Source of the DNA: Stenotrophomonas pavanii
Lineage (GTDB): Bacteria; Pseudomonadota; Gammaproteobacteria; Xanthomonadales; Xanthomonadaceae
Assembly (NCBI RefSeq): GCF_900101175.1
Contig: NZ_FNFQ01000011.1
Location: 62,001 to 126,000 of the forward strand
Length of the DNA: 64,000 nucleotides
Direction: 5' to 3'
The notes under the pieces are model-generated. The model had not been told where the DNA came from, ran no database searches, and worked only from the letters and a program-made list of their open reading frames with translations. Of this stretch, positions 26,680 to 36,079 are shown one piece after another; position 1 is the first letter of the stretch; each line of letters begins with the position of its first letter. The position numbers were made by a program, and so were the translations under genes.

Positions 26680-27039
26680 ATGAGCAACGAAACCCTCTTC
26701 AGCAAGATCATCCGTCGCGAGATCCCGGCCACCATCGTCTATGAGGATGACGAGGTGCTCGGTTTCAAGGACATCGCACCGCAGGCGCCGGTGCACGTCC
26801 TGTTCATTCCGAAGAACGAGATCATCCCGACCCTGGACGACCTGCAGCCATCGCAGGCGCACCTGATCGGCAAGCTCGCCCTGGCTGCCGCCGAATATGC
26901 GCGCCGCGAAGGGTTCGCGCAGGACGGCTACCGCATCGTGATGAACTGCCGCGAGCATGCCGGGCAAACCGTGTTCCACATCCACATGCACCTGTTGGCG
27001 GGTGCCCCGCTGGGCCATTTCGGCGCGCCGGGGCGCTGA
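26680..27039 (+). CDS. HIT-family nucleotide hydrolase (HinT-like)
   Basis: 119 residues, MSNETLFSKIIRREIPATIVYEDDEVLGFKDIAPQAPVHVLFIPK..., with the HIT triad HIHMHLLAG near residue 99-104. Family members hydrolyse nucleoside phosphoramidates. ATG 26680 fits family length; 68 bp after recR. Confidence 0.93.
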   Translation: MSNETLFSKIIRREIPATIVYEDDEVLGFKDIAPQAPVHVLFIPKNEIIPTLDDLQPSQAHLIGKLALAAAEYARREGFAQDGYRIVMNCREHAGQTVFHIHMHLLAGAPLGHFGAPGR

Positions 27040-27067
27040 TGCGCCCGGCCTCCACCCTTGCCCCGCA

Positions 27068-27121
27068 GTAGAGCCACGCCATGCACGGATGAAAAAAGGC
27101 CGCCCGAAGGCGGCCTTTTCC
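27068..27121. terminator. Bidirectional terminator with a SMAG-like unit
   Basis: A GTAG-headed unit (27068-27091) is followed by AAGGCCGCC (27096-27104), CGAA, GGCGGCCTT (27109-27117) flanked by A and T runs. Lies between the converging HIT and slp genes and can serve both. Confidence 0.8.
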
Positions 27122-27148
27122 GATCACGCGTGGCGGTTGGCGATCAGA

Positions 27149-27676
27149 TCACCACCAGCCCCAGCGGCCATAGCCGCCCCAGTACGGGCCATACGGGCCC
27201 GGGCCCCACGGGCCGTAAGGGTAGGGCACCACATCGACCTGGCGCTGTTCCGGCCACAGGTAGATCACATCGGCCGACAGCTTGGGCAGGCGATAGTCGT
27301 ACTCGCCGATGCGGGTGTTCTGGTAGCCGTCGATCTTGCCGATGAAGGTCACGTCGCGGCCGGCTTCAAACACGGCCGGGTCGTAGAAACCGGCGCGGCA
27401 GGCAATGAAGCGGCCATCGCTGGCATCGGACGAGGTGGTGTTCGGGCGGCCACTGGCGTTGAGCGGGCGCGAGATCATCTGGAAGCAGGTCTCGCCCTGG
27501 CCGGGCTTGGTTTCGATGATGCGGCCGCCCCATCGGACCGGCGTGCCGACCTGCTGGGTGGCGACCGAGTCGCGCGGGGAAACCAGGCTGAACTGTCCCT
27601 GCAGCGGCTTGGGGGCCGTGGCGCAGGCCGACAGGGCCAGCGTGGCCACAGCGGTGAGGAGGAACTTGGTGTTCAT
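27149..27676 (-). CDS. slp: Slp-family outer membrane lipoprotein
   Basis: 175 residues. Lipoprotein signal MNTKFLLTAVATLALSAC with lipobox LSAC (Cys about 18), then the Slp domain (VGTPVRWGGRIIETKPGQGETCFQMISRPL...GRFIACRAGFYDPAVFEAGRDVTFIGKIDG) and a Tyr/Gly/Pro/Trp-rich tail. ATG 27676 overlaps the stop of the transglutaminase gene as ATGA, so it is translationally coupled to it. The family is linked to stationary phase or stress; precise role unknown. Confidence 0.9.
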   Translation of the reverse strand: MNTKFLLTAVATLALSACATAPKPLQGQFSLVSPRDSVATQQVGTPVRWGGRIIETKPGQGETCFQMISRPLNASGRPNTTSSDASDGRFIACRAGFYDPAVFEAGRDVTFIGKIDGYQNTRIGEYDYRLPKLSADVIYLWPEQRQVDVVPYPYGPWGPGPYGPYWGGYGRWGWW

Positions 27677-29622
27677 GGGGAGGCTCCGGAAGTCGGGCGA
27701 TGCCTGCGCAGGTCCCGCAATAATGAAGCGAGGTCGGTGCAAGTTCCAGCGTAGCGCGCGTCGGCGAAACGCTGGCTGAGCGCGAGCAGGGCCGGATCGG
27801 GGCGCCGGGCGTGCACCCGCCGTGCCCAGTCCCGCGCGGTCTCGCAGGGCTCGCGAGCCAGCCCGAGGCGCGCATACCGCCGACCCAGCCGGTGCCAGGC
27901 GCGCAGCAGCGGGTCGCGTTCGCGCTCGCCGCGGGCCAGCAGCCAGGCCATCCACGCCAGCGCCAGCAGCGCAGCCACCACCAGGCCAGCCACCAGCTGC
28001 GCCGGCCCGAGGTCATCCAGCCCGAATGGCTTGAGCAGCTGCTGCTGGCGGCGCGCGTCAAAGGACAGCACCAGGTCGTTCCAGCCGCGGCGCAGCCAGT
28101 CGCCCATCTGCCCCAGCTGCAGCCAGCGCTGCTGCAGCGGGGTATCGGTGTCGGCCTGCAGGCGGTCGTCCAGCGTGTCCAGGATGCGCTCCGGCGCCAC
28201 GGCCGCGGTCGGGTCGACCCGGACCCAGCCGCGTTGTGGCAGCCAGACTTCGGCCCAGGCGTGGGCATCCATGCGCCTCACCACCCAGTAGTCGCCGATG
28301 CGGTTGCGGGTGCCGCCGGCGAAGCCGGTCACCACCCGAGCCGGAATGCCGGCGTTGCGCATCAGCACCACGAAGGCCGAGCTGAAGTGCTGGCAGAAGC
28401 CGGCCTTGTAGTTGAACAGGAAATCGTCGACCGGATCGCGCCCGGCCACCGGGGCATCGAGCGTGTAGGAGAAATCGCGGGTGATCCACTGCAGCGCGCG
28501 ACGGACGATGGCCTCGTCATCGTTGCCAGCCTCCTGCCGCCATTGCCGTGCGAGCTGGGCGGTACGTGGATTGAAGCCCGGCGGAAGCTGCAACGCGGCG
28601 CGGCGCAGATAGGGCGAAAGATCGGTGTCGAACCGTTGCGGTGGCGCCGAATGCAGCCGCCAGCGGCTGAGCGCGGACAGCGTGCGGTCGCTGCGCAGGC
28701 TCATGTCGGCATCGAAGCTGCTGCCCTCCGGTGCGCGGCTGGGCAGGTCCAGTGCCACCAGCAGGCGACGGTCGGTAGGCTCGTAGTCGATCTGGTAGTC
28801 CCATCCCGGTGCCGCCGCCTGGACCACGGGAGCGGACCGCCGGGCCGCGGCGTGGTCGCGGCTCCAGCGGTGGCCATCGAAGGAGGTCAGCACCGGGCCG
28901 CGCCAATAGCGCTGCGCGGGCTCGGGTACCGCGCCGAAGAACTGCACGCGCAGCGCCGGGGTGTCGTCGGCCATCAGGTCCAGCCACTGGTCCGGTGCCA
29001 TGCTGTCGGCCAGGCCCGGCGTGCCCACCGCCCGTTCGGGCACGCCCCACAACGGCGTGGACAAGCGCGGGAACAGCCAGAAGCAGGCCAGTGCCAGCGG
29101 CAGGCCGATGCCCAGCAAGCGGCCGACACCACGCAGTTGTCCACGCAGTGGCTGGCGTGGGCTGCGGCCTTCGTCCTGGGCCAGGCGCTGCAGGGCCAAC
29201 AGCGCGACAACGGCGGCCAGCGCCGCCAGCCCCGTGGTCAGCGGCCCCTGGTCGAGCAGGAAGGCCGCGAACGGCGAGAACAGTGCGAACCCCAGCAGGC
29301 TGCGTGCATCGCGCAGGTTGCGCAGTTCGCTGGATTTGATCGCCAGCATCGCCGCCAGCAGCGCACAGCCGGTGTCACGCCCCGGCCGCACCATGCCCAT
29401 CTGCCAGACGATCGTTGCCAGCATGGCCAGTACCAGCAGCAGGCGCACCGGCATCGGCAGCACCCGCCGCCACGCGAGTGCCGCGGTCAGTACGGCGGCG
29501 ATCGCGATCACCAGGGCGAGCACCGGTGGCAGCTGCAGCAGCAGCGGCAACAGCGCGAGCGCAGCGCTGGCCAGGGTCCAGCTGCGGGCGTTGCGATCAA
29601 GCAGGACGGCGGGCTCAGTCAT
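27673..29622 (-). CDS. TgpA-type membrane transglutaminase-like protein (DUF3488)
   Basis: 649 residues. About six membrane helices in residues 15-185, then a periplasmic transglutaminase-like domain with the catalytic Cys in FNYKAGFCQHFSSAFVVLMRNAGIPARVVTGFAGG, His in WVVRRMDAHAWAEVWLP and Asp in WVRVDPTAAVAP, then a final membrane helix (QLVAGLVVAALLALAWMAWLL) and a cytoplasmic tail. Part of a MoxR-DUF58-TgpA set found in many gamma-proteobacteria; overlaps both neighbours by a few bases. Confidence 0.92.
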   Translation of the reverse strand: MTEPAVLLDRNARSWTLASAALALLPLLLQLPPVLALVIAIAAVLTAALAWRRVLPMPVRLLLVLAMLATIVWQMGMVRPGRDTGCALLAAMLAIKSSELRNLRDARSLLGFALFSPFAAFLLDQGPLTTGLAALAAVVALLALQRLAQDEGRSPRQPLRGQLRGVGRLLGIGLPLALACFWLFPRLSTPLWGVPERAVGTPGLADSMAPDQWLDLMADDTPALRVQFFGAVPEPAQRYWRGPVLTSFDGHRWSRDHAAARRSAPVVQAAAPGWDYQIDYEPTDRRLLVALDLPSRAPEGSSFDADMSLRSDRTLSALSRWRLHSAPPQRFDTDLSPYLRRAALQLPPGFNPRTAQLARQWRQEAGNDDEAIVRRALQWITRDFSYTLDAPVAGRDPVDDFLFNYKAGFCQHFSSAFVVLMRNAGIPARVVTGFAGGTRNRIGDYWVVRRMDAHAWAEVWLPQRGWVRVDPTAAVAPERILDTLDDRLQADTDTPLQQRWLQLGQMGDWLRRGWNDLVLSFDARRQQQLLKPFGLDDLGPAQLVAGLVVAALLALAWMAWLLARGERERDPLLRAWHRLGRRYARLGLAREPCETARDWARRVHARRPDPALLALSQRFADARYAGTCTDLASLLRDLRRHRPTSGASP

Positions 29623-30559
29623 GGGGCATCAACGCCAGCGCGCGCAGGCACAGGTGGTGGTGGCTGGCGCCTTGGCCGGGACCCAATGGCGGATGCGCCG
29701 GAAGCAGCAGTGTGTAGCGCCGGCCCTCGCGCTCGGCCATGTCGACCCAGCGTGCCAGCCGCGCGATGCGCGCCTCATGCGCCAGCGGCGCCAGCGTGCG
29801 CCAGTCCAGTACCACTTCGATGCCGATCGGCTTCTCGTACTCGCGCACCAGCAGGCTGTCACGGCGTGCCGAGTGCTTCCAGGCAATGCTGCGCGGGGCG
29901 TCGCCGGCACGATAGGGGCGCAGCTGATGCAGCTCTTCGCCCGTGGCGTGGGCGCGGGTGTGCAGGGGATCGCTGCCACTTTCCGGGAGGGGCGGTGCCT
30001 GGGCCTCGGCCAGCGGGTAAACCAGCAGCGGCTGTTCCGGCCACACCCACGACCACGCGCGCACCAGCCCCAGCGGTTGCGTACTGGACAGGCGGATGCG
30101 GGGCAGTTCCAGCCAGCCGCGGCGCTCGCTGGGGACATCCAGCTCCACTTCGCCGCGACCCTGCGCCGGCAGCGCGACCCAGGCCTCGCTTCCCGCCAGC
30201 TGCAGGTGCAGCCCATGGCGCGCGCGCGGGTCGCGCAGCGAAAGGTCCACGCGCAGGCGCAGCGGCTGCCCGGCCGGTACCGGTTCGGCGGAGATTGCAT
30301 CGATCTGCAGGCCGGACAGCTGCAGGTGCGCGGCGATGGCGCTGGCGATCGCCGCTGCGGCCAACAGCAGCGCCAGCAGCAGGGCCGGGTTGTTGTTGTA
30401 GTTCAGTGCGCCCAGCAACATCGCTGACAGCAGGGTGGCGACGAACAGGCCGAAGCGCGTCGGCAGTACATAGATGCGATGGCGATCCAGTCGCTGCGGC
30501 AGGGCTTCGGGCCTGCGTGGGCGTGCCAGCAGCTGCATGCGTGCCCAGCGAGTGGCCAC
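29615..30559 (-). CDS. DUF58 domain protein
   Basis: 314 residues: two membrane helices at about 29-70 (VLPTRFGLFVATLLSAMLLGALNYNNNPALLLALLLAAAAIASAI), a beta-rich region, and the DUF58 core RPYRAGDAPRSIAWKHSARRDSLLVREYEKP followed by VVLDW (vWA-like). The standard partner of MoxR ATPases. Starts 3 bp after the MoxR stop and overlaps the TgpA start. Confidence 0.92.
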   Translation of the reverse strand: MATRWARMQLLARPRRPEALPQRLDRHRIYVLPTRFGLFVATLLSAMLLGALNYNNNPALLLALLLAAAAIASAIAAHLQLSGLQIDAISAEPVPAGQPLRLRVDLSLRDPRARHGLHLQLAGSEAWVALPAQGRGEVELDVPSERRGWLELPRIRLSSTQPLGLVRAWSWVWPEQPLLVYPLAEAQAPPLPESGSDPLHTRAHATGEELHQLRPYRAGDAPRSIAWKHSARRDSLLVREYEKPIGIEVVLDWRTLAPLAHEARIARLARWVDMAEREGRRYTLLLPAHPPLGPGQGASHHHLCLRALALMPHD

Positions 30560-30561
30560 CT

Positions 30562-31515
30562 TCAGTCCACCGCGACGGTCTGCAGGATCGCGCGCGCCAG
30601 TGCCGGCCCGGAACTGGATTCGGCCTCGGCCACCAGGCGATGGCCGGCCACCGCCACGAACAGGGTCTGCACGTCCTCGGGAACCACGTGCCCGCGGCCG
30701 AGCAGCAGCGCGTGCGCCCTGGCGGCGCGCAGCAGGGCCAGCCCGGCACGCGGCGACAGGCCCACGCGGACCCCGGCATGCTGGCGGCTGCGGGTCAGCA
30801 GCGCCTGCACGTAGTCGACCAGCGCGTCGCTGGCGTGCACCTGGCCAACCGCTTCACGCAACGCACGCACCTGGGTGTCGTCCAGCTTCGGCACCGCGCG
30901 CGCGATCAGGTCGCGGCGATCGCTGCCACGCAGCAGTTCGCGCTCGGCCTGCGCGCTCGGGTAGCCCATTGCCAGGCGCAGCAGGAAACGGTCCAGCTGC
31001 GAATCCGGCAACGGGAAGGTGCCGGACAGGTCGACCGGGTTCTGCGTGGCGATGACGAAGAACGGATCGGGCAGCGGATGCGTCTGTCCGTCCAGGGTGA
31101 CCTGCTGCTCGGCCATCGCCTCCAGCAACGCGCTCTGCGTGCGCGGCGGTGCGCGGTTGATTTCATCGGCCAGCAGCACGTGGGTGAACACCGGGCCGGG
31201 ATGGAACTGGAACTGGCGGCTGCCGGCCTCGTACACCGATACGCCAAGCACATCGGCCGGCAACAGGTCGGAGGTGAACTGCACGCGCTGGAAGCTGAGG
31301 CCGAGGCTGCTGGCCAGCGCATGCGCGAGCGTGGTCTTGCCCAGGCCAGGCAGATCCTCGATGAGCAGGTGGCCGCCGGAAAGCAGGGCGACAAAGGCCA
31401 GCCTGACTTCCGGCACCTTGCCCAGCACCAGTGCGTTCACCTGATCCTGTGCCTCCCGCAGGGCCTGGCGCAGTTGATCGGTTAGCATGCTGGGATTGGG
31501 GGACGAGGCTGGCAT
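30562..31515 (-). CDS. MoxR-family AAA+ ATPase
   Basis: 317 residues from ATG 31515 (MPASSPNPSMLTDQL; ATG 31488 also possible). Walker A EDLPGLGKTTLAHALA, Walker B VLLADEINRAPPRTQSALLEAM, sensor 1 FVIATQNP, arginine finger PLPDSQLDRFLLRLAMGYP, sensor 2 VGLSPRAGLALLRAARAHALL. MoxR proteins act as chaperones maturing proteins with DUF58/vWA partners, as encoded next. First gene of a four-gene minus-strand operon ending in slp. Confidence 0.94.
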   Translation of the reverse strand: MPASSPNPSMLTDQLRQALREAQDQVNALVLGKVPEVRLAFVALLSGGHLLIEDLPGLGKTTLAHALASSLGLSFQRVQFTSDLLPADVLGVSVYEAGSRQFQFHPGPVFTHVLLADEINRAPPRTQSALLEAMAEQQVTLDGQTHPLPDPFFVIATQNPVDLSGTFPLPDSQLDRFLLRLAMGYPSAQAERELLRGSDRRDLIARAVPKLDDTQVRALREAVGQVHASDALVDYVQALLTRSRQHAGVRVGLSPRAGLALLRAARAHALLLGRGHVVPEDVQTLFVAVAGHRLVAEAESSSGPALARAILQTVAVD

Positions 31516-31557
31516 GATCGTCTCAGGTCTGGAATCCATTCGATTATCCATAGAGCA

Positions 31558-33393
31558 ATGCAAGGCGAACAGCGCGCGCGGACGATATTTCTCTGGTTGT
31601 GGACGCTGGTCACAGCGGCCAAGCTGGTGGTGGCTGCGCGCCTGCCGCTGTTCGTCGACGAAGCGTTCTACTGGCAGGAAGGCCAGCACCTGGCCGCTGC
31701 CTATTCCGATCTGCCGGGGCTGACCGCCTGGCTGGCACGCCTGGGTGTGGAGATCGGCGGTCATCACGTACTCGCATTGCGATTGCCGTTCCTGGCCATC
31801 GGTGCGCTGTTGCCGTTGCTGGTGGTGCGCATCGCCACACGCTGGTTCGGCAACGTTGCCGGGTGGCAGGCGGGCAGCCTGACCCTGCTGATGCCGCTGT
31901 CGGCCACGCTGGGCCTGCTGGCGGTGCCGGACGTGCCCATGGCGCTGGCCGCAGTGATCTGCCTGCACGCCGGCGCACGCCTGCTGCACAGCGTGGATGC
32001 ATCATCGGCGATGAAGCTGGCGCTGGGCCTGCTGATCGGTGCGCTCAGCCACTACCGCTTCATCGGTGTCATCGGCGTCGGGTTCATCGCGCTGCTGGCG
32101 TTGCCGCAGGGGCGTCGCATGCTGGCCGATCCGCGCGTATGGGTGGCGCTGGCGGTGGGTGTGCTGGCCTGGCTGCCGCTGCTGGCCTGGAACGCGGACA
32201 ACCATGATGCCGGCCTGAAGTTCCAGGTGGTGGAGCGCCACCCGTGGGCGTTCGAGTGGGAGGGACTGTGGTTCCTGGTGATCCAGCCGATGCTGGTCAC
32301 GCCGATCCTGTGCATCGCGATGTGGAAGGTCGCGCTGGCCGGCACCCGCAGCGGCGGCGGCGCGCGGGTGCAGTGGCGCTACTTCGGCCTGGTGGGCGGT
32401 GTATCGACGGCGGGCATTTTCCTGTTGGGTTTCTTCACCGATGTCGAACGCATCAGTTTCCACTGGCCGCTGCCGGGCTACCTGGCACTGCTGGTGGCGG
32501 TACCGGTGGTGCTCAATGGCTGGCCGCGCTGGCTGCGCCGTACCGGCTGGTGGCTGGCGGCGGCGGGTACCGTGCTGGCCTTCGGCTACTACCTGATGGC
32601 GTCCACGCCGGCGCTGCGCGAGCAGATGGCGGGCAGCAAGTACTACCCGCGCAACTTCGCCGGCTGGCAACCGCTGGCCGTGGCGGTGCGCGACGAGCTG
32701 CGCCAGATGCCGCCCGGCACGCGTGTCCTGGCGGGCAACTTCAAGGTCGGTGCCGAACTGGGCTTCCAGCTGGGCGACGGTGATATCCAGGTGTTGCCGC
32801 ATCCGCTCAATGACAAGCATGGGCGGACCGCGCAGCTGGCGCAGTGGAACCTGCTGCACGAAGGCCCGCGCAATACGCCGATGTTGCTGGTGCTGTCACC
32901 CAGCGACCAGCGCTACCGCGATCTGCTGGCGCGCTATCACACCATCTGCGAGCAGGTCGGGCCGTTGCCCGCGCCGCGCGTGGTCAGCAGCGACCATGGT
33001 TTCCAGCGGTTCCTGTTGTTCCGGTTGCCGGCGCAGCGTGCACCGGGGCCGTGCGTGACGCCGGCGATGGCGTGGCTGGATGCGCCGTCCAATGGTCAGA
33101 CGGTTTCCGGAACGCTGGCGATCAAGGGCTGGGCCTTCAAGGATGGCGTCGGCCTGGCACGCATCGAAGTGCTGGTCGACGGCCGCCCGATCGGTGATGC
33201 GCGCTACGGGCGCGTGTTCGACGTCCGCCCCGCCTGGCCGGGCAGTACCGACCCGCAGCATCCGTCGGTGGGCTTTGATGCCTCGCTGGATACCGCCACG
33301 CTGGCACCGGGGCGGCATTGGCTCGGCCTGCGCCTGTACGGGCGCGATGGCAGCGTGGAGGCGTGGCAGGAGCAGCCGTTCGAGGTGCGCTGA
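31558..33393 (+). CDS. GT39-type membrane glycosyltransferase with C-terminal Ig-like extension
   Basis: 611 residues. First membrane helix about 10-28, then LFVDEAFYWQEGQHLAAAYSDLPGLTAWLARLG, the acidic loop of ArnT/PMT-type transferases that use polyprenyl-phosphate sugars; about ten further helices to residue 350. Residues about 385-495 are periplasmic. The last 115 residues (AWLDAPSNGQTVSGTLAIKGWAFKDGVGLARIEVLVDGR...) look like a bacterial Ig-like domain, not usual for the family. Divergent from moxR by 42 bp. Acceptor unknown; lipid A or a surface glycan are possible. Confidence 0.85.
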   Translation: MQGEQRARTIFLWLWTLVTAAKLVVAARLPLFVDEAFYWQEGQHLAAAYSDLPGLTAWLARLGVEIGGHHVLALRLPFLAIGALLPLLVVRIATRWFGNVAGWQAGSLTLLMPLSATLGLLAVPDVPMALAAVICLHAGARLLHSVDASSAMKLALGLLIGALSHYRFIGVIGVGFIALLALPQGRRMLADPRVWVALAVGVLAWLPLLAWNADNHDAGLKFQVVERHPWAFEWEGLWFLVIQPMLVTPILCIAMWKVALAGTRSGGGARVQWRYFGLVGGVSTAGIFLLGFFTDVERISFHWPLPGYLALLVAVPVVLNGWPRWLRRTGWWLAAAGTVLAFGYYLMASTPALREQMAGSKYYPRNFAGWQPLAVAVRDELRQMPPGTRVLAGNFKVGAELGFQLGDGDIQVLPHPLNDKHGRTAQLAQWNLLHEGPRNTPMLLVLSPSDQRYRDLLARYHTICEQVGPLPAPRVVSSDHGFQRFLLFRLPAQRAPGPCVTPAMAWLDAPSNGQTVSGTLAIKGWAFKDGVGLARIEVLVDGRPIGDARYGRVFDVRPAWPGSTDPQHPSVGFDASLDTATLAPGRHWLGLRLYGRDGSVEAWQEQPFEVR

Positions 33394-33410
33394 CGTCCTC
33401 TGGTCCTGTC

Positions 33411-33435
33411 GAGCCGAGCCGATGCTCGGCTCTAC
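33411..33435. repeat. Single SMAG-like hairpin between converging genes
   Basis: GAGCCGAGC (33411-33419) pairs with GCTCGGCTC (33424-33432) and ends in CTAC (33432-33435). It is the only structure between the GT39 and maf stops and may stop transcription from both sides. Confidence 0.7.
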
Positions 33436-33438
33436 CGT

Positions 33439-34008
33439 TCACGGCACCGCGAATCCGGCCCTGCGCAGCAGTCCGCACAGCGCGATCAACGGCAGGCCGA
33501 CCAGCGCGGTCGGGTCGCGGTTGTCGATCGCCTCGAACAGGCTGATGCCCAGGCCCTCGCACTTGAAGCTGCCGGCGCAGTCCAGTGGCTGCTCAGCGGC
33601 GACATAACGGGCGATCTCCAGCGGGTCCAGCGCGCGGAAGCGTACTTCGGTCAGATCCACTGCGGCGAAGGATTCTCCATCGCGCCTGAGACTGATTGCC
33701 GTGTGAAAGCGCACCGTTTGCCCGGACATCGCTGCCAGCTGCGCACAGGCGGCCTCGGCCGTGCCCGGCTTGCCCAGCGGCTGGCCGTTCAGGTCGGCCA
33801 CCTGGTCCGAGCCGATCACCCAGGCGCCCGGATGGCGGGCGGCCACGTCGGCGGCCTTGGCGGCCGCCAGGCGCGTGGCCAGCGCCAGCGGAGCTTTGCC
33901 GTTCAACGGGGTTTCATCCACCTTCGGGCGTGCGCAGTCGAAGGGCAGGCCCAGCCGTTGCAGCAGTTCGCGGCGGTAGCGGGAGGTGGAGGCCAGGACC
34001 AGTGGCAT
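33439..34008 (-). CDS. maf: Maf-like nucleoside triphosphate pyrophosphatase (YceF type)
   Basis: 189 residues: LVLASTSRYRRELLQRLGLPF at the start, then VIGSDQVADLNGQPLGKPGT and FKCEGLGISLFEAIDNRDPTALVGLPL, the Maf house-cleaning pyrophosphatase signature. The CEGLG form suggests the YceF (7-methyl-GTP) group. Divergent from yceD by 113 bp, the same neighbourhood as in E. coli. Confidence 0.93.
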   Translation of the reverse strand: MPLVLASTSRYRRELLQRLGLPFDCARPKVDETPLNGKAPLALATRLAAAKAADVAARHPGAWVIGSDQVADLNGQPLGKPGTAEAACAQLAAMSGQTVRFHTAISLRRDGESFAAVDLTEVRFRALDPLEIARYVAAEQPLDCAGSFKCEGLGISLFEAIDNRDPTALVGLPLIALCGLLRRAGFAVP

Positions 34009-34121
34009 GTGACAATACCGGGGCAGGGCGCGGCAGTCTGGCCCGCCTGCGCCGCCCGCGGCAAGTCCTGCAGGGCAGGCATTTGACAGCAGACACCGCG
34101 ATCCTTAGTATTCAGCGGCTT

Positions 34122-34631
34122 ATGTCCGCGAACGTGCCCGAAACGCTGGATGCCTGGCGGATGGTTGTAGCGCGAAGGCGCTTCGACGGTCAGGTGCCCC
34201 TGGCTGAATTGACCCGCCTGCAAGGGTTGGTCGCAGATACCGACGGCGAGTGTGTCTACTCGCTTGAATTCGGTCGCGACGACGTCTTGCGGGTATCCTA
34301 TGTGGAACTGACCATCGACACCGCGTTGCCGCTGACCTGTCAGCGCAGCATGCAGCGATTCCTGTTGCCGGTGAAGGTGACCCAGAGGCTTGGCCTGATC
34401 CGCGACGAGGACGAGGAATCGTCCCTGCCGGAGGAATACGAGGCGTTGCTGGTGCCGGAAGACGGCCAGCTGCGTCCGCTGGACCTGGTCGAGGACGAGC
34501 TGGTGCTGGCGGTGCCTGTGGTGCCGCTGTCGCCCGACGGTGAAGCAGTCGACAAGGACTGGGCACCGAGCGAAGAAGAAACGAAGAAGGCCAACCCGTT
34601 CGCGGCGTTGGCGGCACTGAAGAAACAATAG
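34122..34631 (+). CDS. yceD: YceD/DUF177 family protein
   Basis: 169 residues, start ATG 34122 ([33 protein letters not shown]). The family core [12 protein letters not shown] near 70-81 and acidic centre [16 protein letters not shown] are present; ends [12 protein letters not shown] as usual. Members are involved in 23S rRNA accumulation and nearly always precede rpmF. Confidence 0.93.
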   Translation: MSANVPETLDAWRMVVARRRFDGQVPLAELTRLQGLVADTDGECVYSLEFGRDDVLRVSYVELTIDTALPLTCQRSMQRFLLPVKVTQRLGLIRDEDEESSLPEEYEALLVPEDGQLRPLDLVEDELVLAVPVVPLSPDGEAVDKDWAPSEEETKKANPFAALAALKKQ

Positions 34632-34738
34632 CAGCCGGATTGTCGTCGGCGGCTGCGGCGAAAGCGAAAGTGTGCTGGGCGCTGGCGTCCTGCGCGACGA
34701 TACGACGAAGCAAAACGAACCGAGTTTGGAGCAATCCC

Positions 34739-34933
34739 ATGGCTGTGCAGAAATCCCGTGTTACCCCGTCCCGCCGCGGCCAGCGCCGTTCGCATGACGC
34801 CCTGAGCGCCAAGCAGCTGTCGACCGACCCGACCACCGGCGAAGTGCATCTGCGTCACCACATCACTGCCGATGGTTTCTACCGCGGCAAGAAGGTCATC
34901 CAGACCAAGACCTCGGCCGTCGAAGAAGATTGA
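34739..34933 (+). CDS. rpmF: 50S ribosomal protein L32
   Basis: 64 residues, [53 protein letters not shown], full family length. Follows yceD by 107 bp and has its own terminator. Confidence 0.98.
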   Translation: MAVQKSRVTPSRRGQRRSHDALSAKQLSTDPTTGEVHLRHHITADGFYRGKKVIQTKTSAVEED

Positions 34934-34942
34934 TGTGCCGGG

Positions 34943-34978
34943 AAGGCCGCTGCCTCCGGGCAGCGGCCTTTGCCTTCT
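34943..34978 (+). terminator. Terminator after rpmF
   Basis: AAGGCCGCTGCC (34943-34954), TCCG, GGCAGCGGCCTT (34959-34970), then a T-rich tail. Perfect 12-bp stem. Confidence 0.85.
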
Positions 34979-35021
34979 TTCCCGGGCGTGCCGGTGATCG
35001 GCGGCCCGCGCAACAGGAAAC

Positions 35022-36002
35022 ATGATGAGCAAGCGGATCTACTCGAGGATCGCGGGCACCGGCAGCTATTTGCCGGAAAAAGTCCTGACCAACGCCGACC
35101 TGGAAAAAATGGTCGAAACCTCGGACGAGTGGATCCAGTCGCGCACCGGCATTCGTGAACGGCACATCGCGGCCGAAGGCGAAACCACCAGCGACCTCGG
35201 CTACAACGCCGCCCTGCGCGCGCTGGAAGCCGCAGGCATCGATGCCTCGCAGCTCGACATGATCGTGGTCGGTACGACCACGCCTGACCTCATTTTTCCG
35301 TCCACCGCGTGCCTGATCCAGGCCAAGCTCGGTGTGGCGGGGTGCCCTGCCTTCGACGTCAATGCGGCCTGTTCCGGCTTCGTGTTCGCGCTGGGCGTGG
35401 CCGACAAGTTCATCCGCTCCGGCGACTGCAAGCACGTGCTGGTGATCGGCACCGAAACGCTGACCCGCATGGTCGACTGGAACGATCGCACCACCTGCGT
35501 GCTGTTCGGTGATGGCGCCGGCGCTGTCGTGCTGAAGGCCGACGAAGAGACCGGCATCCTCAGCACCCACCTGCATGCCGATGGCAGCAAGAAGGAACTG
35601 CTGTGGAACCCGGTCGGTGTTTCGACCGGCTTCAAGGACGGCGCCAACGGCGGTGGCACCATCAACATGAAGGGCAACGACGTGTTCAAGTACGCCGTCA
35701 AGGCGCTGGACTCGGTCGTGGACGAGACCCTGGCTGCCAACGGCCTGGACAAGTCCGACCTGGACTGGCTGATCCCGCACCAGGCCAACCTGCGCATCAT
35801 CGAAGCCACCGCCAAGCGCCTGGAGATGTCGATGGACCAGGTCGTGGTGACCGTCGACAAGCACGGCAACACCTCCTCCGGCTCGGTGCCGCTGGCGCTG
35901 GACGCCGCGGTGCGTTCGGGCAAGGTCGAGCGTGGCCAGCTGCTGCTGCTGGAGGCCTTCGGCGGCGGCTTCACGTGGGGTTCGGCCCTGCTGCGCTATT
36001 GA
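35022..36002 (+). CDS. fabH: Beta-ketoacyl-ACP synthase III
   Basis: Starts fatty acid synthesis by condensing acyl-CoA with malonyl-ACP. 326 residues; catalytic C117 (NAACSGF), H253 (PHQANLR) and N283 (HGNTSSGS). ATG 35022 and 35025 are tandem; either fits. The gene between rpmF and fabH in many bacteria, plsX, is absent here: only 88 bp separate them. Confidence 0.97.
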   Translation: MMSKRIYSRIAGTGSYLPEKVLTNADLEKMVETSDEWIQSRTGIRERHIAAEGETTSDLGYNAALRALEAAGIDASQLDMIVVGTTTPDLIFPSTACLIQAKLGVAGCPAFDVNAACSGFVFALGVADKFIRSGDCKHVLVIGTETLTRMVDWNDRTTCVLFGDGAGAVVLKADEETGILSTHLHADGSKKELLWNPVGVSTGFKDGANGGGTINMKGNDVFKYAVKALDSVVDETLAANGLDKSDLDWLIPHQANLRIIEATAKRLEMSMDQVVVTVDKHGNTSSGSVPLALDAAVRSGKVERGQLLLLEAFGGGFTWGSALLRY

Positions 36003-36033
36003 TAGTGCAAGTTACGACAATGTGAAGTCTTGT

Positions 36034-36060
36034 CGTTACGGCCCCTCCGGGGCCGTAACG
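36034..36060. terminator. Strong hairpin after fabH
   Basis: CGTTACGGCCCC (36034-36045), TCC, GGGGCCGTAACG (36049-36060): perfect 12-bp stem with no T-run, 20 bp before the next start codon. May attenuate read-through or stabilise the fabH transcript. Confidence 0.65.
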
Positions 36061-36079
36061 CGTTTAAGGAGGACCTGTC

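Noticed and set aside
27811..31485. A 1224-codon plus-strand frame opposite the TgpA/DUF58/MoxR genes.
   Set aside because: The three minus-strand genes have full conserved motifs and coupled starts; the opposite frame is a Gln/Arg/His-rich by-product of codon bias.
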